NCBI GenBank assembly: GCA_013397845.1
Contig: VZTG01003728.1
Coordinates: forward strand, 1,792,084 to 1,856,083
Length of the DNA stretch: 64,000 nt
Source of the DNA: Melanocharis versteri
Lineage: Eukaryota; Chordata; Aves; Passeriformes; Melanocharitidae
Reading direction: 5' to 3'
The notes under the pieces are model-generated. The model did not search any database. It saw only the letters and a program-made list of their open reading frames with translations, and was not told where the DNA came from. The position numbers and the translations under genes are program-made. Positions 60,621-64,000 of the stretch are shown in pieces. Numbering within the stretch: position 1 is the stretch's first letter; every line of letters begins with the position of its first letter.

Positions 60621-60689
60621 CTGGAACTCCTTGGTGCTATGCTTCGGGTGTTTTCTCTGGACCTGCATAACCTGTCCAGACTCTGGGCA

Positions 60690-61140
60690 TCCCTTGCTGT
60701 CTCTGGCTCACTGGTATGAGTGGATGGCCTGTCATCCCACACCTTATCACTGTTAAACCTGGTGATATCTCCCTCTTCCATCATATCTCATTTAAAGCCC
60801 TAGAAACAAGTCTTGGCCAAAGATGCTTTTTCCCTTTTGAGAGAGGTCAATCCCTTCTGAACTCAGCAAGTCTGAATCCAGGTAGGCCATCCCATTATCA
60901 AAGAACACAAAATTTTGGTGGTTACACCAGTCACAAGGTTATTTATTGGTAGACTGGGCCCACCTGTTTTCTTTCTATGTTGTTACCTGCACCTGGAAGA
61001 ACAGAAATAAGAATAACTTGAGGTTCTGATTCCCTCAAAAACTGTCCCAGTGCCTTGAAGTCTCTTTTGATCACCTTTGGACTATGTCTTGTATTTTCGT
61101 GGCTGTGCATGTGGGGGACCAGCAACAGGTAATTGCTGGA
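60690..61140 (-). pseudogene. CR1 ORF1 relic with SGNH-esterase-like C-terminal domain
   Basis: CR1-like LINEs of vertebrates carry an esterase domain of the SGNH/GDSL type in ORF1, probably acting on lipid or RNP contacts. The minus strand at 60943-61137 reads NYLLLVPHMHSHENTRHSP, then IKRDFKALGQFLRESEPQVI and LISVLPGAGNNIERKQ, which follows block III onward of that fold. Further on (about 60850-60810) GIDLSQKGKSIFGQDL matches the block that should hold the catalytic Asp-x-x-His. Here the GTND-like motif reads HSHE and the DxxH positions read ExxD, so the catalytic residues are gone. The N-terminal part with the nucleophile Ser block lies beyond the truncation point. A frame break separates the two pieces. 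Confidence 0.65.
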
Positions 61141-64000
61141 AAAAGGAAATGGAAAATTCCTGAAATCTGAATCTTAGTTTTCCATCACAGTTTTGGTGGA
61201 AGAGTGTCAGAAGGATGTAGAACAAGCACAGATAATGCTTCCCCATAATATTCTTCTAACTTCCAAAGCACTCCAAGGTGTCCCTATGCTGAAATAGATG
61301 TAGGATTTCCTGAATCAGACATGTTTTCTGGTTGGGTCAGAATCATACAGATCAATTATTCATGTAAAACCACATTTGTTATGAGCTTTTTCTTACCCAC
61401 CTCCTTCTGCAAGAACATCTTCTGCAGGCAATGAATGAGAAATTCAATTTAATATTGAATATTGGACTGTTCTAAAATAACTGTTTTGTCTCTTTCCTGT
61501 TCTTCCAGGATATGCAGTGTTTGTTCAAATCAACCAGAACTAAATAAACTAAATGCCTATTTTTAGATTTTTTTTTAAGATTGAATTTTATGCTGTGTGG
61601 AAATAGAAAATAAAATCTCTACTAAAGAAAATCTTAGTTATCTTCTATCCTGCTCTTGAAAACACTCCCAAAAACAGGTAGTAGTGATTTTTTAGTAACC
61701 AGTTCTGAGTTTCAAATAATAAATCAATAATCCTTTAGCAAGATTGAAGTCATTTTGTTCTTTGTTATGCTGGTTTGTCACAACTTGTTAGGAGGATTTA
61801 TTTCCCTCTGGGACCATGACACTGCTGCCATGACAACAGTAATTCACAAAGCCAGATTCATCCCATGATATGTAAAATTATGGAAACTGTCTAGGATGTT
61901 GCTAAGTATTATATATTTTCTTTTCTTTTGTTAGTAATTTAACTTGGTGGGTGGATAATAACCTCACCAAGTTTGGAAGCTTTCAGATGCCTATTTGCCT
62001 ATTCCATTCTATATGGAAGCTTCCTTGCAGAAAGTTCCAAATCTAATACAAAACCTGTTTTGCACATGATAAGCCCTCAGTAAGATGCAACAGCATTAGC
62101 AGAGGTCCAGGTAATTCAACCAGATAGGTTTACATGTGTGATCTTCATAGCTATTTTTTATGACTCAAGGTCATTTTCTTTTCCATTTTGGGCAGAAAGG
62201 GAATGTTAGCACAATTTATTCACTACCATATGCTTGTTCTCAGGCTATATGGCAAATAGAGTCTATTTCCTAGGCATTACAAGGGGCTTTCAGCAGTAGA
62301 GAAGTCTGTTTTGAGCTCAGGAAGCATTAAAACAGTTCTCATCCAAGTTTTCTTTCTGTAGGAGAAATACTGCAATTTCCAATGCAAGCCTGATATCAGC
62401 TTGATAAGTAATGGTGATTTTGTCAAGCCCTTGCCATCAGATCTCTAATTTGTCAAAGCAGAATAAGCATTATTCCCTTGCATTTCATCTGTTCTCATTT
62501 TCTACTTAATGTTTTTTTTTTTCCAGAAAAGTGTTAACTGAGACTTGGCAGTGCTGGCACTGTTTCCCAAGTCATTTAAAAAGTAAAACAAAGGAAAAAA
62601 GTCCCTTCCAATTTCCAAAGTGTGCCTGCCACAGTGGTATGGAGAATCTTTAACTTTCTCCTTCCACTACTCTGTATCAGGCTGTTTGGGTTCTGAACCG
62701 GTAGCCATGTGTAGATTTGGGAGTGGTTATTTGGCGGGTGGTAACACGTGCTCCTGAGCATCAGTTCCTCCTTACTGATCAGAGAAAAGACTGAGCTGAG
62801 TGATATTTTTTTCAGCAAGCCCATGTGCTGTCAGTTAGACCACGTTCAAATTAAAACAGTGTTTGTGCTCTCTTGTGGTTCTGCTCAAAATCTCCCAGTG
62901 GTACTTTGACAGGCTGCTATTAGGTCTGCAAGCAGCATACCTGGAGTTTTAAACTCCCTTGGGTTTGGATCAGCCTCATAGCTGTGGAATCCACAGTGGC
63001 CACTGATCCCTTGTCCTCTATGAGTGGAGTCTCTTACATCCCTTCCTGAAGTGGGACCAGTGGCAGTGAGCGTTGTGCTGTTCCTGATATACACCTCTAT
63101 GAGGATAGGTGGTCCCACTGAGATTGTTCTAGCTTGTGTTTTGCAGCAACAGTAGGCTGTTAAATGAAATCAAGACTTTGCACTGAAGAGGAGTGATTCA
63201 TTTAAAATATTTTAGATTCATTTTAGACTGGATAAATCAATGACATATATGTCTGCCATTTCCTATAGCTATTTTGTTCATATTTCTGTGTGCCCTGTGA
63301 ACTTCGAATCAGGATCCTTTAAAATTTTCAGGTCTTCTGTGGTGTGTGGAACATTTCTAAAACATAACATTTTTCTTTGGCCTCCTCAGTCTCTGGAATT
63401 TCCTTTTCTCCTCCTCCATTTTCCTGGGATTTTCTAATTTTTCATGAATAGACTTCAGTTCCTTCAGGAAAATTCTACTGCACTCCTCCTTCTGTCCCTT
63501 TCTATCCTTATAGGCAAGACAGAACAAACCTGGTTTCATAGATCACAGGTTTTTGGCTTTTCTGTTTTGTGGCCATCCCAGGGGCCATTAGGAATGAGTA
63601 TCCCATGTCTCCATTTTGTAGAAATTTTCAATCTTTGGTACTAGATAGTGAAATTGTGTGTATCTTGTGATTGGTATTCAGTATTGCCATAACTTCCTTA
63701 AATTAACCAGAATTAATAAGCTTTTGTGAGACAAATTGCACAATTGTTCTGGAAGTGACATGGAAATCAAAAGTAAAAGACTTTGAATTTCATATCCATG
63801 CTTAGAACATATGGTTCTTTCAATATTTTCTTAAATGTTTACTGCTTCCTTACTTCTGCTTCTAAGTATTTTTCTCTGTGTGGGGTCATGCTGACAGTAA
63901 GTTAATATGGCATCTTACATAATGCAGGGCTAGAAGTGCTCTGAGATTCCCTGCACACAAATCTGTGGATATTTACTGTGGATGTCTTTGAAAAAAATTT
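61141..64000. other. gene-free AT-rich stretch
   Basis: Unique-looking sequence. 62870-63120 is somewhat more balanced in composition and carries a 77-codon minus-strand frame without family resemblance. No transposon or gene was recognised up to the window end. Confidence 0.5.

Larger units (their letters stand above)
57929..61140 (-). mobile_element. long CR1 LINE, minus strand, with ORF1 and ORF2 relics
   Basis: The largest element here, about 3.2 kb. On the plus strand it begins with the reversed 3' end ATCATAGGATCATAAAATG and GGTTGGAAGAGACCTTAAGC. Moving to higher coordinates it passes through the 3' UTR, the reverse-transcriptase thumb and palm, the endonuclease and the C-terminal part of the ORF1 esterase, in exactly the order expected of CR1 read from 3' to 5'. 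The 5' end is missing: recognisable text stops near 61140 inside ORF1. Both ORFs are split by stops and frameshifts, and all catalytic motifs I can locate are altered. It is a non-autonomous fossil, but unusually long, as most CR1 copies are under 1 kb. No target-site duplication was seen. Confidence 0.93.

Noticed and set aside
1..64000. CRISPR arrays, operons, rRNA, phage or bacterial defence systems
   Set aside because: Composition, CR1 LINEs and ERV LTRs show vertebrate (avian) nuclear DNA. No regularly spaced direct repeats or gene arrays are present.

Overview
The window reads as nuclear DNA of a bird. It is AT-rich and CpG-poor. It holds several copies of CR1, the dominant avian LINE, with typical 3' ends built on the ATTCTRTG octamer. 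It also holds long terminal repeats of two endogenous-retrovirus families that I recognise from avian genomes (U5 motifs such as CAACCCACTACA and TTATCTCAACCC on the minus strand). A single N at 10496 points to a draft assembly. I cannot name the species. There is no sign of prokaryotic organisation: no operons, rRNA, convincing tRNA or CRISPR.

I could not recognise any intact host protein-coding exon. The window is best read as intergenic or intronic sequence. Most open frames are of a length expected by chance in a window this size, or come from low-complexity or repeat sequence.

Layout: 1-450, AT-rich DNA with a TCTA microsatellite and a possible LTR-promoter, U5 and primer-binding-site relic. 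2586-2820, a striking G/T-only tract. 8453-8833, an unassigned 122-codon frame. 8907-9643, a minus-strand LTR (family A) truncated at its U3 end. 12320-12785, a CR1 3' end with a 32-bp internal duplication. 17172-17705, a CR1 with an internal deletion. 19169-20171, a full-length family-A solo LTR. 22641-24216, three CR1 pieces in a cluster, two of them tail-to-tail. 28446-28970, a family-B solo LTR. 34585-34775, an old L2/MIR-like amniote repeat. 40385-40940, 42765-43125 and 45165-46130, three GC-rich blocks of unknown origin. 43845-43985, a worn CR1 tail. 57929-61140, a 3.2-kb CR1 on the minus strand that keeps relics of the ORF1 esterase, the ORF2 endonuclease and the reverse transcriptase, all inactivated. 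The remaining stretches show only small tandem duplications, homopolymer tracts and unremarkable unique DNA.

I see no cooperating gene system. The main biological content is a fossil record of retrotransposition. The items most worth checking are the long CR1 with its esterase relic, the G-quadruplex-prone tract, the tail-to-tail CR1 junction, the unclassified GC-rich blocks and the ancient repeat. All family assignments were made by eye from sequence memory, without alignment.
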